A stretch of 64,000 nucleotides of DNA from Dactylorhiza incarnata (GCA_033032865.1 JAWHQI010000185.1:5270001-5334000), one strand, 5' to 3'; positions 1-10,792 are shown, numbered from the stretch's first letter. A program made the numbers and translations. Notes: generated by a model from the letters alone, not told the origin.

Positions 1-17
1 CGTTCCTCAAGGGGAAG

Positions 18-81
18 GTAGGGCTCGCTCTCGCCCCATTCTCCTCTCCTTTCTTCGTTGTATAACGCTCTTACTTTACAG
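18..81 (+). other. Putative 64-bp intron in the Ret1 accessory ORF
   Basis: Begins GTAGGG after GGGGAAG and ends in a pyrimidine-rich stretch TTACTTTACAG. It holds an in-frame TAA in the downstream frame; removing it leaves an open reading frame that enters the next exon in phase 1. Short for a plant intron but within the possible range. Confidence 0.5.
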
Positions 82-803
82 GCGAGCGCGAGATCCCTGT
101 TAATCCCCCGCACGCACAAGGCGTCACTCTCACGGCGGACACCCTCGCGACCGCGGCGGCAGAGGCTTGCCGCGATCTTCCCGCCGTAGGGTCCGGCAAG
201 AAGCGGCCTCCTTCTGCGAGTCAGCCGGGTTCGCGGTCCTCCAAGAAGTTGAAGGGGAAGACCATCGCTACCAAGGATAGGAGCGCGGTCGTCTATCTAA
301 GCGAGACCGACGGCTTGCCTCCTTCCCCTGCGAAAAAGCCTGACCCCCCGGCGGACCAGGGCGTTGGGAGTTCTTCCGTGACCCCCCAACCCAAAGGCCA
401 TAGGAACTTCGGTCTGGGCGAGAAAGTTTCTGACATCCTCGGCGAACCCCTGCTCGCTTGGGACCCCAATGTCAACCGGATTTCCTGCTCCACCCTCCAC
501 CCCTCCTGGGTAGAGCTTGGTAAGGCTGGGTAGGAGGCGTTCTCTCTCTCCTTCGGCTTATATGGCCGCAAGGACGCCGCTTCTTATAGAGATATGGGGC
601 CACGGCAACTGGTCTATGAAGAAATGCGAGCCCAGTTCCGCTCGACGGAACTCGCGCATATGGCGGGGCGCCGCTATCTGCAGGCAGATAGGGATATCCG
701 CGCGTACCGGGAGGAGCTCAAGAGAGCTCGCGAAGAGACCAAGGGTCTTAAGGAGAAGGAGGAGGTGACGGAAAGCCTTCTCGCCGGGATGCAGGGCAAG
801 ATG

Positions 804-876
804 GTAAGTGATCCTTGGGTCTCTTTTCTTTGCCGTTCGCGACCTCTAGACTTCTCCTAACTCATTTGACGCTCAG
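804..876 (+). other. Putative 73-bp intron in the Ret1 accessory ORF
   Basis: 5' site ATG/GTAAGT is a near-perfect plant donor; 3' site is GACGCTCAG; CTCCTAAC about 25 bp upstream of the acceptor fits a branch point. It falls between codons, and the coiled-coil-like coding sequence resumes directly after it in another genomic frame. This is the best-supported intron in the window. Confidence 0.75.
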
Positions 877-1119
877 GATGCCGACGTAGCCACCAAGCTT
901 CTCGCTCGCAATGGCGAGCTGGAGTTGGAGAATACTATGTTGAAGGCTCGAGTGGATGAGCTGGTTCGCAGCGTGCTGCCTCCCTCTCCTGGGCGAGTCG
1001 GCCCCCAACAGAAGGCTGCCGAAAGTGAGGAGCAGAGGCGGCGAGATGCACAGGAGGTCGCCAACCTTGTCTTCACGACCCTTAAGGATGCGAGCCTGCT
1101 GGCCGAGGACGCGATGTAG

Positions 1120-1661
1120 TTCACAGCGGAAGACGTCTGCCCGGACCTCTTCGCCTTGGCTCCATGGTTGGGGGCTCGCAAAGATGGCGAGGGCCCTCCG
1201 GAATGACCTCCCTTTTTCCTTCCCCTCTTCTTGCGAATGTATATTATTCTTTTTGGGCTGGCAAGATTGCCGCCGAACATAGAAGGACCTTGTGATAGTT
1301 TTTCTTTCGTTAACATTTATGATCATGCTTGTGTTCATTTCTTTCCTCGCATTGGGTTTCTTTTCAACCTCTCCTAGCTAATTGTTACGCGGTAGTATTC
1401 TCGGAGGGCTCGCGAACAGGCTTGTCTGGGCTCGCCTCGCCAAGGTTTTCTTCTCACGGACCGCGTGAACCCGGGTTGTCGTTGCCCGCGGACACTGCCC
1501 GGTGGACCTAACCTTGGCGAGCATGGACACTGGCATCCCGCGAGCTGAACTTCTCTGACTATAGTATTTCAACACGCTACCTTAGGCTTCACCTTCCTCG
1601 ATCCAAACCCTTCTGGCTCTAACACCTCAACCTATTAACATAGCCCTTGACCTTTGTTAGT
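1120..1661. other. Non-coding spacer between Ret1 accessory ORF and tandem array
   Basis: No ORF with recognisable content. Contains short GCTCGC-type GC-rich stretches like those in the Ret1 LTR and a more AT-rich part from about 1200 to 1390 that could hold the poly(A) region of the accessory transcript. I see no other structure. Confidence 0.4.
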
Positions 1662-2722
1662 AGCCTCTCCAGAGATCAACCAGAACCCCCCGTCTAGGTG
1701 AGAGCCCGGGGGCGGAATCGATCTGGGGCATTCCAGCACCAATGTGTCCAACCTTGCCAGCCTCTCCAGAGATCAACCAGAACCCCCCGTCTAGGTGAGA
1801 GTCCGGGAGCGGAATCGATCTGGGGCATTCCAGCACCAATATGTCCAACCTTGCCAGCCTCTCCAGAGATCAACCAGAGCCCCCCGTCTACGTGAGAGCC
1901 CGGGAGCGGAATCGATCTGGGGCATTCCAGCACCAATATGTCCAACCTTGCCGGCCTCTCCAGAGATCAACCAGAACCCCCCGTCTAGGTGAGAGCCCGG
2001 GAGCGGAATCGATCTGGGGCATTCCAGCACCAATGTGTCCAACCTTGCCAGCCTCTCCAGAGATCAACCAGAACCCCCCGTCTAGGTGAGAGCCCAGGAG
2101 CGGAATCAATCTGGGGCATTCCAGCACCAATATGTCCAACCTTGCCAGCCTCTCCAGAGATCAACCAGAACCCCCCGTCTAGGTGAGAGCCCGGGAGCAG
2201 AATCGATCTGGGGCATTCCAGCACCGATGTGTGCAACCTTGCCAGCCTCTCCAGAGATCAACCAGAACCCCCCGTCTAGGTGAGAGCCCGGGAGCGGAAT
2301 CGATCTGGGGCATTCCAGCACCAATATGTCCAACCTTGCCAGCCTCTCCAGAGATCAACCAGAACCCCCCGTCTAGGTGAGAGCCCGGGAGCGGAATCGA
2401 TCTGGGGCATTCTAGCACCAATATGTCCAACCTTGCCAGCCTCTCCAGAGATCAACCAGAAACCCCCGTCTAGGTGAAAGCCCGGGAGCGGAATCGATCT
2501 GGGGCATTCCAGCACCAATGTGTCCAACCTTGCCAGCCTCTCCAGAGATCAACCAGAACCCCCCGTCTAGGTGAGAGCCCGGGAGCAGAATCGATCTGGG
2601 GCATTCCAGCACCAATATGTCCAACCTTGCCAGCCTCTCCAGAGATCAACCAGAACCCCCGTCTAGGTGAGAGCCCGGGAGCGGAATCGATCTGGGGCAT
2701 TCCAGCACCAATGTGTCCAACC
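1662..2722. repeat. 97-bp tandem repeat, about 11 copies, in Ret1 3' UTR
   Basis: A unit starting CCTCTCCAGAGATCAACCAG recurs about every 97 bp, with copies starting near 1665, 1761, 1858, 1955 and so on. Copies differ at only a few bases (for example CGGAATCGATCT against CAGAATCGATCT). The last full copy is followed at about 2723 by unrelated sequence. It lies right behind the integrase end, where Tat-lineage elements are known to carry variable tandem repeats that can seed satellite DNA. The stop-free frames through it on both strands come from the repeat itself and are not genes. Confidence 0.95.
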
Positions 2723-2791
2723 TCGGCACCGCAGCAGTTAAAAGCATAACAAACGAAAGTAAGATATTGATTGAATAACATAATACAGTTT

Positions 2792-3935
2792 TCAAGGGTA
2801 GAATCGTTTCAAATCATCCCCACTCCGAGCCCGGTCAAGAGGTATCCCTTCCACATCCTGGAGGTGATACCCCCCAGACTTGAGCACCTCGCTTACAATA
2901 TATGGGCCTTCCCAGTTGGGGCTAAGCTTACCCACTGTGGCCCCTCTGCCGGCCGCATCGACCTTCTTCATGACTAGGTCCCCTTTAAGAAAGTGCTTGA
3001 TCCGGATATGTTTGTCGAAATATCGAGCCATCCACCGTTTGACCTCTTCCTGTCTAATGGTGGCCAAGTCCCGGAGTTCTTCCACCAGGTCCAAAGACAG
3101 CCTCTGCTCTGCGCTGTTGCCCTCTATCCACCCTTCATCCCCCTCGCTTGCGGCGATCACCCGGGGGGTATTCACCTCAAACTCTATGGGGAGGACGGCC
3201 TCGGACCCGTGAGAGAGCTTGAATGGAGTCTCCCCGGTGGCGGTATTCGGAGTAGTCCTCATTTTCCAGAGGACGGAGGGTAGCTGTTCCACCCAGTTTC
3301 CTCGAAGGTTCTCCACTTTCTTTTTTAGTAAGTTGACGATTATTTTGTTTGCCGCCTCCACATGCCCATTGCTCCTCGGGTGGTGGACCGATGCGAACCT
3401 GAGATCAATGCCGAGCTGGGTGCAAAAACCGACAAACTCTTCACTAGCAAACTGCGGCCCGTTGTCCGTTACTATAGCTAGGGGGAGTCCATGCCTGCAA
3501 ATTATCTCCCCCCACACAAAATTCCTTACAACCCGAGAGGTTACCTTAGCAAGTGCCTTCACTTCTACCCACTTGGAGAAGTAGTCGATCATGACCAGCA
3601 AGAACTTCCTCTGGCCGCTGGCTTGGGGAAAGGGGACGACCAGGTCCAACCCCCATATGGCGAAGGGCCAGGGGGCTGTGATGGTCCGGAGTCTTTGGGC
3701 TGGGAGGAGCTGGAGTGGAGCATAGAGCTGGCATTTTGGACATTTCCTCGCGAACTCAGATGCGTCTTTGCTGAGAGTGGGCCAGAAGTAGCCTTGCCTC
3801 AATACTCTTCCTTCCAGGGTCCGACTCCCGGAGTGACTGCCGCACTCCCCGGAGTGGATTTCTTCCAGCACTCTCGGGACCTCCTCCTCGGAGACACAAC
3901 GAGCCAGGAGTCCCGAGAGAGTCTTTCTATATAGC
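2792..3935 (-). pseudogene. Ret1 integrase (end of pol)
   Basis: Integrase inserts the element's DNA copy into the chromosome. Reading on the minus strand there is an HHCC zinc finger (conserved His residues, then CPKCQLY), then the DDE core: first Asp in WGLDLV, second in IVTDNGPQF, Glu in HPRSNGHVEAANK, and a basic C-terminal domain with NWEGPY. No chromodomain follows, as expected for the Tat lineage. The reading frame differs from the upstream RNase H part: a small indel in a G-rich run near 3935-3945 shifts the frame, so the polyprotein is broken here. The stop is close to the 97-bp array. Length and domain set are otherwise complete. Confidence 0.9.
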
Positions 3936-6900
3936 CCCCTGCATGCAAAGAGTAATAGGCGGACTTATACCTGAAGCGTCTTTTATCCACATCATCTCCA
4001 GGGAACTGCCCAGAGGATAAGAAGGTGATGAACGGATCCATCCATGAGGCTTGTTGATCTACTTCCATCAATTCTCCTTCCTCGATGGAGGGCCGGAAGA
4101 GTTCCGAAGTCGTCCCCCCCGCTCGGGGACCGAACTTGGCTAGGAGGTCCGCCTGGGTGCTCTCCTCCCTCGGCACGTGCTTGATTGAGAAGGTGTGGAA
4201 CTGCCCGATGATTCCCTTAACCTTCTCCAGGTATAGTAGGAGGGTTGGATCCTTTGCTTCAAACTCTCCTTTGATTTGGCATGCTACCACCATGGAGTCC
4301 GTGGAGACCTCCACGTCCTGCACACCCAGTTCCCAGGCCAGCCGAAGGCCCGCTATCACTGCTTCGTACTCCGCCTGGTTGTTGGTGATCGGGAAACGGA
4401 TGTTTAAAGCTTGCTCAATCCGAGTTCCCTGAGGACTCACCAGGACTATTCCACCTCCATAGGAGCATTTTCCCGATGCTCCGTCCACCAACATCTTCCA
4501 TGCTTCTGGGGGAGGTGGCTCGTGCTCCCCCACTTCGGCCGCGTAGTCGGCCATGAAGTCTGCCACCGCTTGAGCCCGGATGGATGTCCTGGGTGCGAAC
4601 GTGATGTTGAATTCGCTTAACTCCACGTACCACTTCGCCAACCTTCCTGAGTGCTCCACCCCTTCCATGATTTTGCGGAGCGGATGGTCCGTCACTACTT
4701 TGATTGAGTGGGCTTGAAAGTAAGGCCGGAGCCTCCGGGCCGACACCACCAATGCGAAGGCTAACTTTTCTAGGATCGGGTACCGGAGTTCCGCCTTTTT
4801 CAGCACTCGGCTGACGTAGTAGATTGGGAACTGTTTCTTCCCCTCCTCCCGGATCAGCACGGAACTTACCGCTTCGGATCCTACCCCCAGGTATAGGGAC
4901 AAGTCCTCCCCTGGCTTCGGTCCCTGGAGCAGAGGGGTTTGAGTGAGCTGTTCTTTCAGAGCCTGGAAGGCCTTCTCGCATTCTGGGGTCCATTCAAACT
5001 TCTTGTTTCCCCGCAGTACTTTGAAAAAAGGTGCACATTTTTCTCCCGCCTTGGAGAGGAATCTGCTGAGCCCAGCCAATTTCCCTGTGAGGCTCTGAAC
5101 CTCCTTCGGATTTCTCGGCGACTCCAACTCCATCACCGCTTTAACTTTGTCTGGGTTGGGTTCCACCCCTGTGGGGGTGAGCAAATGGCCCAGGAACTTC
5201 CCTCGGCTCGCCCCGAAGACACACTTCAAGGGATTGAGCTTCATCTTGTACCGCTGCAAGGTCCCAAATGTCTCTTCGAGGTCTCGGAGGTGGGTCTCAA
5301 GATCTCGGCTCTTAACCATGAGGTCGTCGACATAGACTTCTAAATTTCTTCCTTTCTGCTCGCGGAAGACCCTATCCATCATCCTTTGGTACGTAGCCCC
5401 TGCGTTCTTGAGCCCGAAGGGCATCATCTTATAGCAATAACATCCATCCCCCGTGATGAAGGAAACATCCTTGATGTCCGGGGGATGCATGCGAATTTGA
5501 TGGTAACCTGAAAAAGCATCTAAGAAAGACATTACAGAAAAACCAACGGCTGAGTCAACCAGCGCGTCGATCCTGGGCAGGGGGTAGCACTCTTTCGGGC
5601 ATGATTTATTAAGAAGCGAAAAGTCGATACACATACGCCACTTACCTCCTCCCTTCTTCACCATAACGATGTTGGAGACCCAGCCTGGATACTGGATCTC
5701 CGATACAAACCCGGCCTGCAGGAGTTTGCCCACCTCCTTGCGGATGGGCCCTTCTAGCTTGTCCGCGACGGCCCTCCTCTTCTGACGGATGGGGCGGGCA
5801 CCGGGGTCGAGGTTGAGGCGATGGCACGCCACATCCGCGTCGATCCCGGGCATTTCCGCGGCGCTCCAAGCGAAGACGTCCACGTTCTTCTGTACGCAAG
5901 CCAGAATCTCCGCTTGATCTCCTGGGCTGAGTTCTCCGCTGAACCGGACTTTTTCCAGCACCCCCAGCCGGGTGGTGACCTCGAGCTCCACGACCTCGTC
6001 CACAGCCTCCAACTGGGACTGCTCTCCCCAAGCCCTTTCCTCTTCGGCACAAGCGGGAGCTTGGGTCTCTTCCTTGACTTCCTTCCCTACCACCATCAGC
6101 TCTTCCGCCCTTCCCTCCTGGGCCTTCTTCTCTTCTTCCTTTCTCTCCGCCCGGGGTACCTCAGCTACCCCTTCTTGGGCATGAACATCTCCCTCCTTCT
6201 CTTCGGCCACCTCCAAACCTCCGGCTTCGGCCACCTCCCCCATCACCTTATCCCACTCCTCAGCTTCTCCCATCCAGGAGATGGTGTTGACAGCCGTCAC
6301 GTAGCACTGTCTTGCCACCTTGGGATCCCCCCTGATCTGCACCTGGACCCCTCCGTCGTTGAACTTGAGGCACTGATGAAAAGTGGAAGGGACGCAGTGG
6401 AACGCGCTGATGAGTGGCCGTCCGAAGATGGCGCTGTAACTGCTCGGGGCGTCCACTATGACAAAACGACAGTTCCGGGACTGCCCACCCAGGGTCACAT
6501 GGAGACCTACTCCTCCTTCTACTTCCTTCCTCTCCCCCGAAAATCCGAACAGGGGGCCATCTGAGGCCAACACCCTTCTGGGTTCCACCTCCATCTTGTC
6601 GAATGCCTTCTTGAAGATGACATTGACCGAACTTCCGTTGTCCACTAGGATTCGGGAGACGGTGAAGTTCTCGATCGCCGTCTGGATGACTAGCGTGTCG
6701 CAGAACGGGTCCTCGTAGCTCGGCATGTCCTTCTGGGTGAAAATAATTTTTTCGGCCGGGGGTGGAGCGGTGGATGTTGACGCTACGCTCCGGTGATAGA
6801 TGGTATGGAGACTAGCCTTGCGGGTTGCCTCCACCCCTACCCCACCATGGATCACTCTGATCCCTCCCCTACTCCCCAGATCCGCTCTATCCTCACATCT

Positions 6901-7266
6901 TTCCTCCTCCTCCTCTCGAGGTTCCACCTCCACGATCCTTAATGGCTGCTGCTGTGGTGGCGCGGGCGCCCTGCCCCTCTTCACCTCCAGGAACTCCGGA
7001 CAGGTGTCCGTTGAGTGGCCTTCTACATCGTGGAAGATGCAGTATGGCACCGCCACTTCCCTTGCCTCGGTCTCTGCTACCCTATTCCTTCTTCTCCTAG
7101 CGGCCGCCGTTTCCGCTTCTCCTCCCCTTCCCCTTCCTCTTCCTCGGCCAATTGCCATGGCTTGTTGAGGCGGGGGAGGTAACTGCATCGGGCCCTGCCT
7201 CCACCCCAACTGGGGGGGTCTCCATTGTCCTTCGAAACGGTTACCCCTTCCTGGGCCGTAACCCCT
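3936..7266 (-). pseudogene. Ret1 protease, reverse transcriptase, RNase H and second RNase H
   Basis: Continuous with gag but for an in-frame TGA at 7267-7269. Counting from the Met at 7209: a Cys/His zinc-knuckle-like segment (CIFHDVEGHSTDTC, residues 57-70); protease active site VDNGSS near 190 (a DTG variant usual in this clade); RT with WRMCIDFSLLNK, PFGLKNAG and the catalytic YVDD near 626 (genomic 5323-5334); a first RNase H/connection part; then from about residue 905 a second RNase H with LVDGASG, NNQAEYEA, STDSM and STQADLL, the Asp-Glu-Asp-Asp set of the archaeal-like RNase H found in Tat elements. It is open over more than 1,100 codons, so decay here is light. It ends in a frameshift before integrase. 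Confidence 0.92.
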
Positions 7267-8403
7267 TCACTGCCCCTGCATTCCTCCACCTTGCGGCCTC
7301 CATCCCCCCTCCGGGGCCCAGGGCTCTTCCCTTCTTCTGACCTCTTGTTGCCTCATCTCAGGCTCACTGAGCTTTGCTAGCCTCTTGGTGAGCTCTGGGT
7401 TGGCTTCTTCGCTTGCTACTTCCTCTGCCACGCTCTCCATCAGCTCCTCATAGGAGACGGGGGCCTTCCTCTTCAACGCCATCTTGAAGAAACTTTCCTT
7501 CAACCCGACCATGAAGGCGAGTTGAAGTGCAAACCCAAGCACCTCCTGAGTGAGCTGCACTTCCTCCTGGAACCGATCCGCATACTGAGCCAACGTCTCC
7601 CTGGACTCCTGCTTCACTGCGAAGAGGGAATCAGCGTCCTTCTTCCTCCTTTTTGAAGTTGAAAATCGCAACAAAAAACTTCGGCGCAGGCCCTCGAACG
7701 CATAGATAGAGCCTGCCGGAAGTGAATGAAACCAGTCCCTGGCTTTCTCCTTGAGAGTGACGGTGAAGAGCCGACACTTGAAGGCATCGGACATCGGCCT
7801 GATGGAGACCGAGTCCTCGAAAGACTGCAGATGCTGAACTGGGTCGTCACTGCCATTGTAGTACACTCTATCCCATTCTCCGAATCCCGCCGGAACGGGT
7901 GCAGACAACACCAACTCGCAGAAGGGACTTCCCCCTCCTGCCGTCTTTTCTCGCTCGGCTCGCGGACCTAGCTCGCTCGCCAAGCTTGGGATCGCACTCG
8001 CGAGGGCGACGCTCGCCTGAACCACCCCGACTGTCGCCGCATCCTCCTGGCGTGCACTCGCCTGCGCCGCGCTTGCTGGGGCAGAGCTCGTCGGCACCGA
8101 ACTCGCCGGCGCGGAGCTCGCCAACACCGGGCTCGCCGGACTGGCGAACAGCACTCGCCCTTCCCTGTCATGCCCTGGTTCGACGACAACTTCTTTTCCC
8201 GCCCTTCCTCCTGGTGCCCTCTCGCCGACTGCTGTTGGGGGAGTGGTCGCCTGAGGTGCCGGGGTCGCAAACTCATTTCACAAAGCCGTGACCGTGAACC
8301 CTAAGGTGTCGAGCACCTCCTTCCTGAAATCCGCGAACATCCTAGCCATTGCTTCCTGAGGGGTCTCGCCGAACTCCTCGCCCTGCTCTTCATCTCCAGC
8401 CAT
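7267..8403 (-). pseudogene. Ret1 gag, interrupted by one internal stop
   Basis: Gag forms the particle that packages element RNA. I place the start at the ATG at 8403 (reading MAGDEEQGEEFG), 36 bp inside the primer site and matching the gag start of Ret2 at 18464. An in-frame TGA at 8278-8280 interrupts it after 41 codons; the frame then goes on through an Ala/Pro/Ser-rich stretch to a retrotransposon-gag domain (core around SFEDSVSIRP, ARDWFHSLP and ETLAQYADRF). A second TGA at 7267-7269 separates it from the zinc-knuckle and protease in the same frame, and a CGA codon is its likely ancestor. So gag and pol were probably one ORF without a frameshift. Confidence 0.85.
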
Positions 8404-8438
8404 AACTCTTCTCTGGGACTTTCTTGAACCAGCCGCGC

Positions 8439-8456
8439 TCCACGCTCACCGCACCA
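8439..8456 (-). other. Ret1 primer binding site
   Basis: On the minus strand TGGTGCGGTGAGCGTGGA starts three bases after the LTR end. The same 18 bases stand at the same place in Ret2 (18499-18516), which marks them as the primer site. I do not recognise the matching tRNA. Confidence 0.7.
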
Positions 8457-8757
8457 AAATGTTGAAACTGATTTCTCGGTCTCGTGTGGAGCTCGGGGCC
8501 CTCACCGAAATGAGGGGCAGCTAGCCCTTACCGGTCCCTCGGGAGAGGTAAGGCCGACGATTTGAGCAAAGAACAAAGACCCTAGTCTCAGCGAGGAGGT
8601 CCCTCCACTAACCCGGAAGATCGTTGAGCGCTTCCCCTCCCAAGCCAAAGCTAAGACTCGGGCACCTTGGAGAGCTAGAGAGCCCAAACCAAAGCGACCC
8701 CGGGAGAGAAGAGCTCAAAGATAATGAACCGTCCTCTTCCAAGGTGCCCTTTGAGGT

Positions 8758-8767
8758 CTATTTATAG
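8758..8767 (-). promoter_or_regulatory. Predicted TATA box in Ret1 5' LTR
   Basis: CTATAAATAG on the minus strand, about 300 bp upstream of the LTR end. The same box stands at the same relative place in Ret2 (18819-18828) and, slightly changed, in Ret3 (near 23766). Confidence 0.65.
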
Positions 8768-9161
8768 ATTTTAGTTTTGTGGTCTGTCAATAACCAAATC
8801 CCGCTGTCCATTCTCACTATCCGCACACCGGATTGGTCTGCTAACAGCCAAACTCCGCTGTTCGGAGAGGCTAAATGCAGGCCACCGGGGGCCCCTTGGT
8901 AAAAATCCCTTCCTGGACTTTTACGGGGCGAGCCAGCCCGCTTCGCGACCTCCCTCGCGAGTGGAGCTCGCGAGCCTCTGGGTCGGCGAACCCCAGGGGT
9001 ATTATCGGCACATTACGTGGCTCGCTCGCCTGCACTACCTCGGCGAGTCCCCTGATGACTATCTGCTCTCCCTCTAGGCGGGCTCGCCTAGCGAACTCCT
9101 TCCTCGACTGGTTGGGCTCGCCAATAGTGACCTCGGCGAGCCTCTGGGTCGGCGAACCCCA

Positions 9162-9262
9162 GGATGGCTATCCGCACCCCAAAATGGCTAACTGTACCCC
9201 AAAATGGCTAACTGTACCCCAAAATGGCTAACTGTACCCCAAAATGGCTAACTATACCCCAA
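9162..9262. repeat. 20-bp tandem repeat in Ret1 LTR U3
   Basis: AAAATGGCTAACTGTACCCC is repeated four times with a diverged copy on the left; the last copy has ACTATACCCC. Upstream of the TATA box in transcription sense. Confidence 0.9.
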
Positions 9263-9473
9263 GGTTTCGGGCTCGCCTAGCGAACTCCTTCCTCAACTGG
9301 TCGGGCTCGCATGCACTACCCTTGCCGTGCCTCAAAGGAGTCGGTTACCTTCCCTCCGCTGGGCTCGCTCGCCTGCGCAGTCTCTTGCTCTTCCTTGGCC
9401 GGCCTCGCCGGAGTTCAGGGTTCGCCCCTCTTGGCTCGCCTCCTCGAGCGCGGGCGAACATCGGGGTTGTACA

Positions 9474-9478
9474 TTGAG
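9474..9478. repeat. Target site duplication TTGAG, left copy (Cop1)
   Basis: TTGAG directly before the left Cop1 LTR is repeated directly after the right LTR at 17051-17055. It also touches the last base of the Ret1 LTR, so it is the expected Ret1 target duplication as well. Confidence 0.9.
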
Positions 9479-9736
9479 TGAAAGTGCACAGTTAACCTCA
9501 CTAGAATTCTCTATAGGGGGGTGAATAGAGATTAAAAAATATTTTGTGCAATGTTAATATATATATGTGTATGATCACAGATTATAGCTTCCCACACACC
9601 AACAAGAATTAAACAAATAAAGAAAGTAAATGCAAGAAAAGAAATCACAGCACAACACAAGAAAATATAGTGGTTCCCCAAACTTTGGGTAGTCCACTCT
9701 TCTACCCCCTTGGTAGGAATTCACTATCTTGCACTG

Positions 9737-9862
9737 AGTCTTTTGATAAGGAGACTCTTAGAACCACCCTTAGTCTTTTGACAAGGAGACTCTTAGAACC
9801 AACTGAGTCTTTTGAAAAGGAGACTCTTAGAACCAGTACACTAAATTTTTTGAAGAGAGATT
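9737..9862. repeat. Short tandem repeat in Cop1 LTR leader region
   Basis: About four copies of a unit with GAGTCTTTTGACAAGGAGAC followed by TCTTAGAACC, the last one diverged. Downstream of the TATA box on the minus strand, so in transcribed R/U5 sequence. The right LTR has the same copies at about 15994-16120. Confidence 0.85.
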
Positions 9863-10477
9863 CTAAAAACTCTTTTACAATGTCTAAGTAAAAATAAGAA
9901 AGAAGAAAGAAAGAAGAACAAGAATGAATCTTCTTCCTAGCAAGAAGATTGGAAGCACAAGAAGTGAATTAAATCTTTCTTCTATAGAGAGAAGAAGATT
10001 GGTAGCTTTTCTCTCTTATGTGAGAGCTATCAGAATTTGCAGCAGGGTGACTTCAGAAGCAGAGAGAAGAAGAATGCTTGAATATTGCTGCAGGACTATT
10101 TCTCAATTCTCTCTTTTTCACTTGGGAGCTTTTCCTCTTTTCAAATGTAAAAGTGGTGAATCACTTGATTACTTCTTCTGCCGACCTCCTCTTTATTTAT
10201 AGCTCTGTTTCAATCAAATAATACTAAAGGAGAGTAATCAATTAGTAGGCAGAGTATTAGAAAGAAAGAGAAATTCCCATAATAGTTATATCCATAGAAG
10301 GAAAGTATTCATTCTAATTTCAAATAATGTCCATAATGAATTTTAACAAATTAGCCAAGAATCTAATAGAGGAAAAGAAAGATTCAGAACGGCTATAAGA
10401 CATAAATTGATTCCATATAGATCAGATCTTATAAGATAAGGAAAGAGATCTGGCGATTTTGAATTCTGTCATAAAGA

Positions 10478-10712
10478 TCGACGTGCGTCGATTACTATTC
10501 GACGCAAGCGTCGAATACATCCTGTCTGGACGTCGAGAGGAGAATAAGGAAGGTGCGTCGACAAAGGTGCGTCGTCTACATTAGATGCGTCGACTAGAAA
10601 TCTGAGTAACGTCGACAACACATACGTCGAAATCTTCCTAGAGTTACTTCGACTCAATCTGAAGGAAACGTCGACTACATTTCGACGTTGCGTCGAATAC
10701 TATTCGACGCAT
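10478..10712. repeat. Palindrome array in Cop1 3' LTR (GCGTCGA-N7-TCGACGC type)
   Basis: A dense cluster of CGTCGA/TCGACG words. The clearest full dyads are GCGTCGA-TTACTAT-TCGACGC near 10488 and GCGTCGA-ATACTAT-TCGACGC near 10690 (7+7+7 bp), and one with ACGTCGA and TCGACGT arms in between. The right LTR repeats it at 16735-16972. It lies in U3, upstream of the TATA box on the minus strand. Confidence 0.9.
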
Positions 10713-10792
10713 ATTTACTTAGCCTTATTTTTCATTCTTAGAATTCTTCTTTAACTCATTTCTAGGGGTTAAGAGAAATCATTTTCCCAACA

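Larger units (their letters stand above)
1..1119 (+). pseudogene. Spliced accessory ORF of Ret1, antisense to gag-pol, C-terminal part
   Basis: Three coding blocks join if two short GT-AG introns (18-81 and 804-876) are removed: end of an exon at 1-17, exon 82-803 and exon 877-1119 ending in TAG. The first part is low-complexity (Ala, Pro, Lys, Ser), the second from about position 594 is rich in Glu, Arg, Lys and Leu and looks like a coiled coil running across the second intron. One in-frame TAG at 531-533 breaks the long exon, probably from a Trp codon. I infer it is the extra ORF of Tat-lineage elements, often annotated in plants as putative gypsy-type transposase; the diagnostic N-terminal domain would lie outside the window, so the family is not proven. 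It converges with gag-pol on the other strand. Function unknown. Confidence 0.6.
1..9473 (-). mobile_element. Ret1: Ty3/gypsy Tat/Retand-type LTR retrotransposon, 3' end cut by window
   Basis: Read on the minus strand the order is 5' LTR (8460-9473), primer site, gag, protease, reverse transcriptase, RNase H, a second RNase H, integrase, a long non-coding 3' region with a 97-bp tandem repeat, and an ORF on the opposite strand. The second RNase H after the usual one, the tandem repeats behind integrase and the extra ORF near the 3' LTR are known traits of the Tat lineage (Retand, Ogre); an antisense extra ORF is known from Retand. The 3' LTR should lie just before position 1. Gag-pol has at least two in-frame stops and one frameshift, so this copy is not autonomous. 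The clade call rests on domain order and motifs, not on a tree. Confidence 0.85.
8460..9473 (-). repeat. Ret1 5' LTR (1,014 bp)
   Basis: Runs from TGTTGAAACTG to GGGGTTGTACA in plus orientation, that is TG...CA on the minus strand. The ends match the Ret2 LTR (18519-20459), and the start matches the Ret3 LTR (23469). The U5 side shares the stretch around CCGGAAGATCGTTGAGCG with both. U3 is rich in GCTCGC/GCGAGC words and holds a repeated segment around GGTCGGCGAACCCC. The mate LTR is outside the window. The bases after the LTR (TTGAG, 9474-9478) would be its target duplication. Confidence 0.85.
9479..10792 (-). repeat. Cop1 3' LTR
   Basis: From TGAAAGTGCACAG to TTTTCCCAACA. Contains, from the U5 side: a block with GTGGTTCCCCAAACTTTGGG, the 9737-9862 repeats, a TATA box (10193-10201) and the palindrome array (10478-10712). 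Aligns throughout with 15732-17050, with a few substitutions and a G-run length change near the start. Confidence 0.95.

Noticed and set aside
1657..2781. Many overlapping ORFs of 60-100 codons on both strands
   Set aside because: They repeat every 97 bp and arise from the tandem array; the unit length is not a multiple of three and no family is recognisable.
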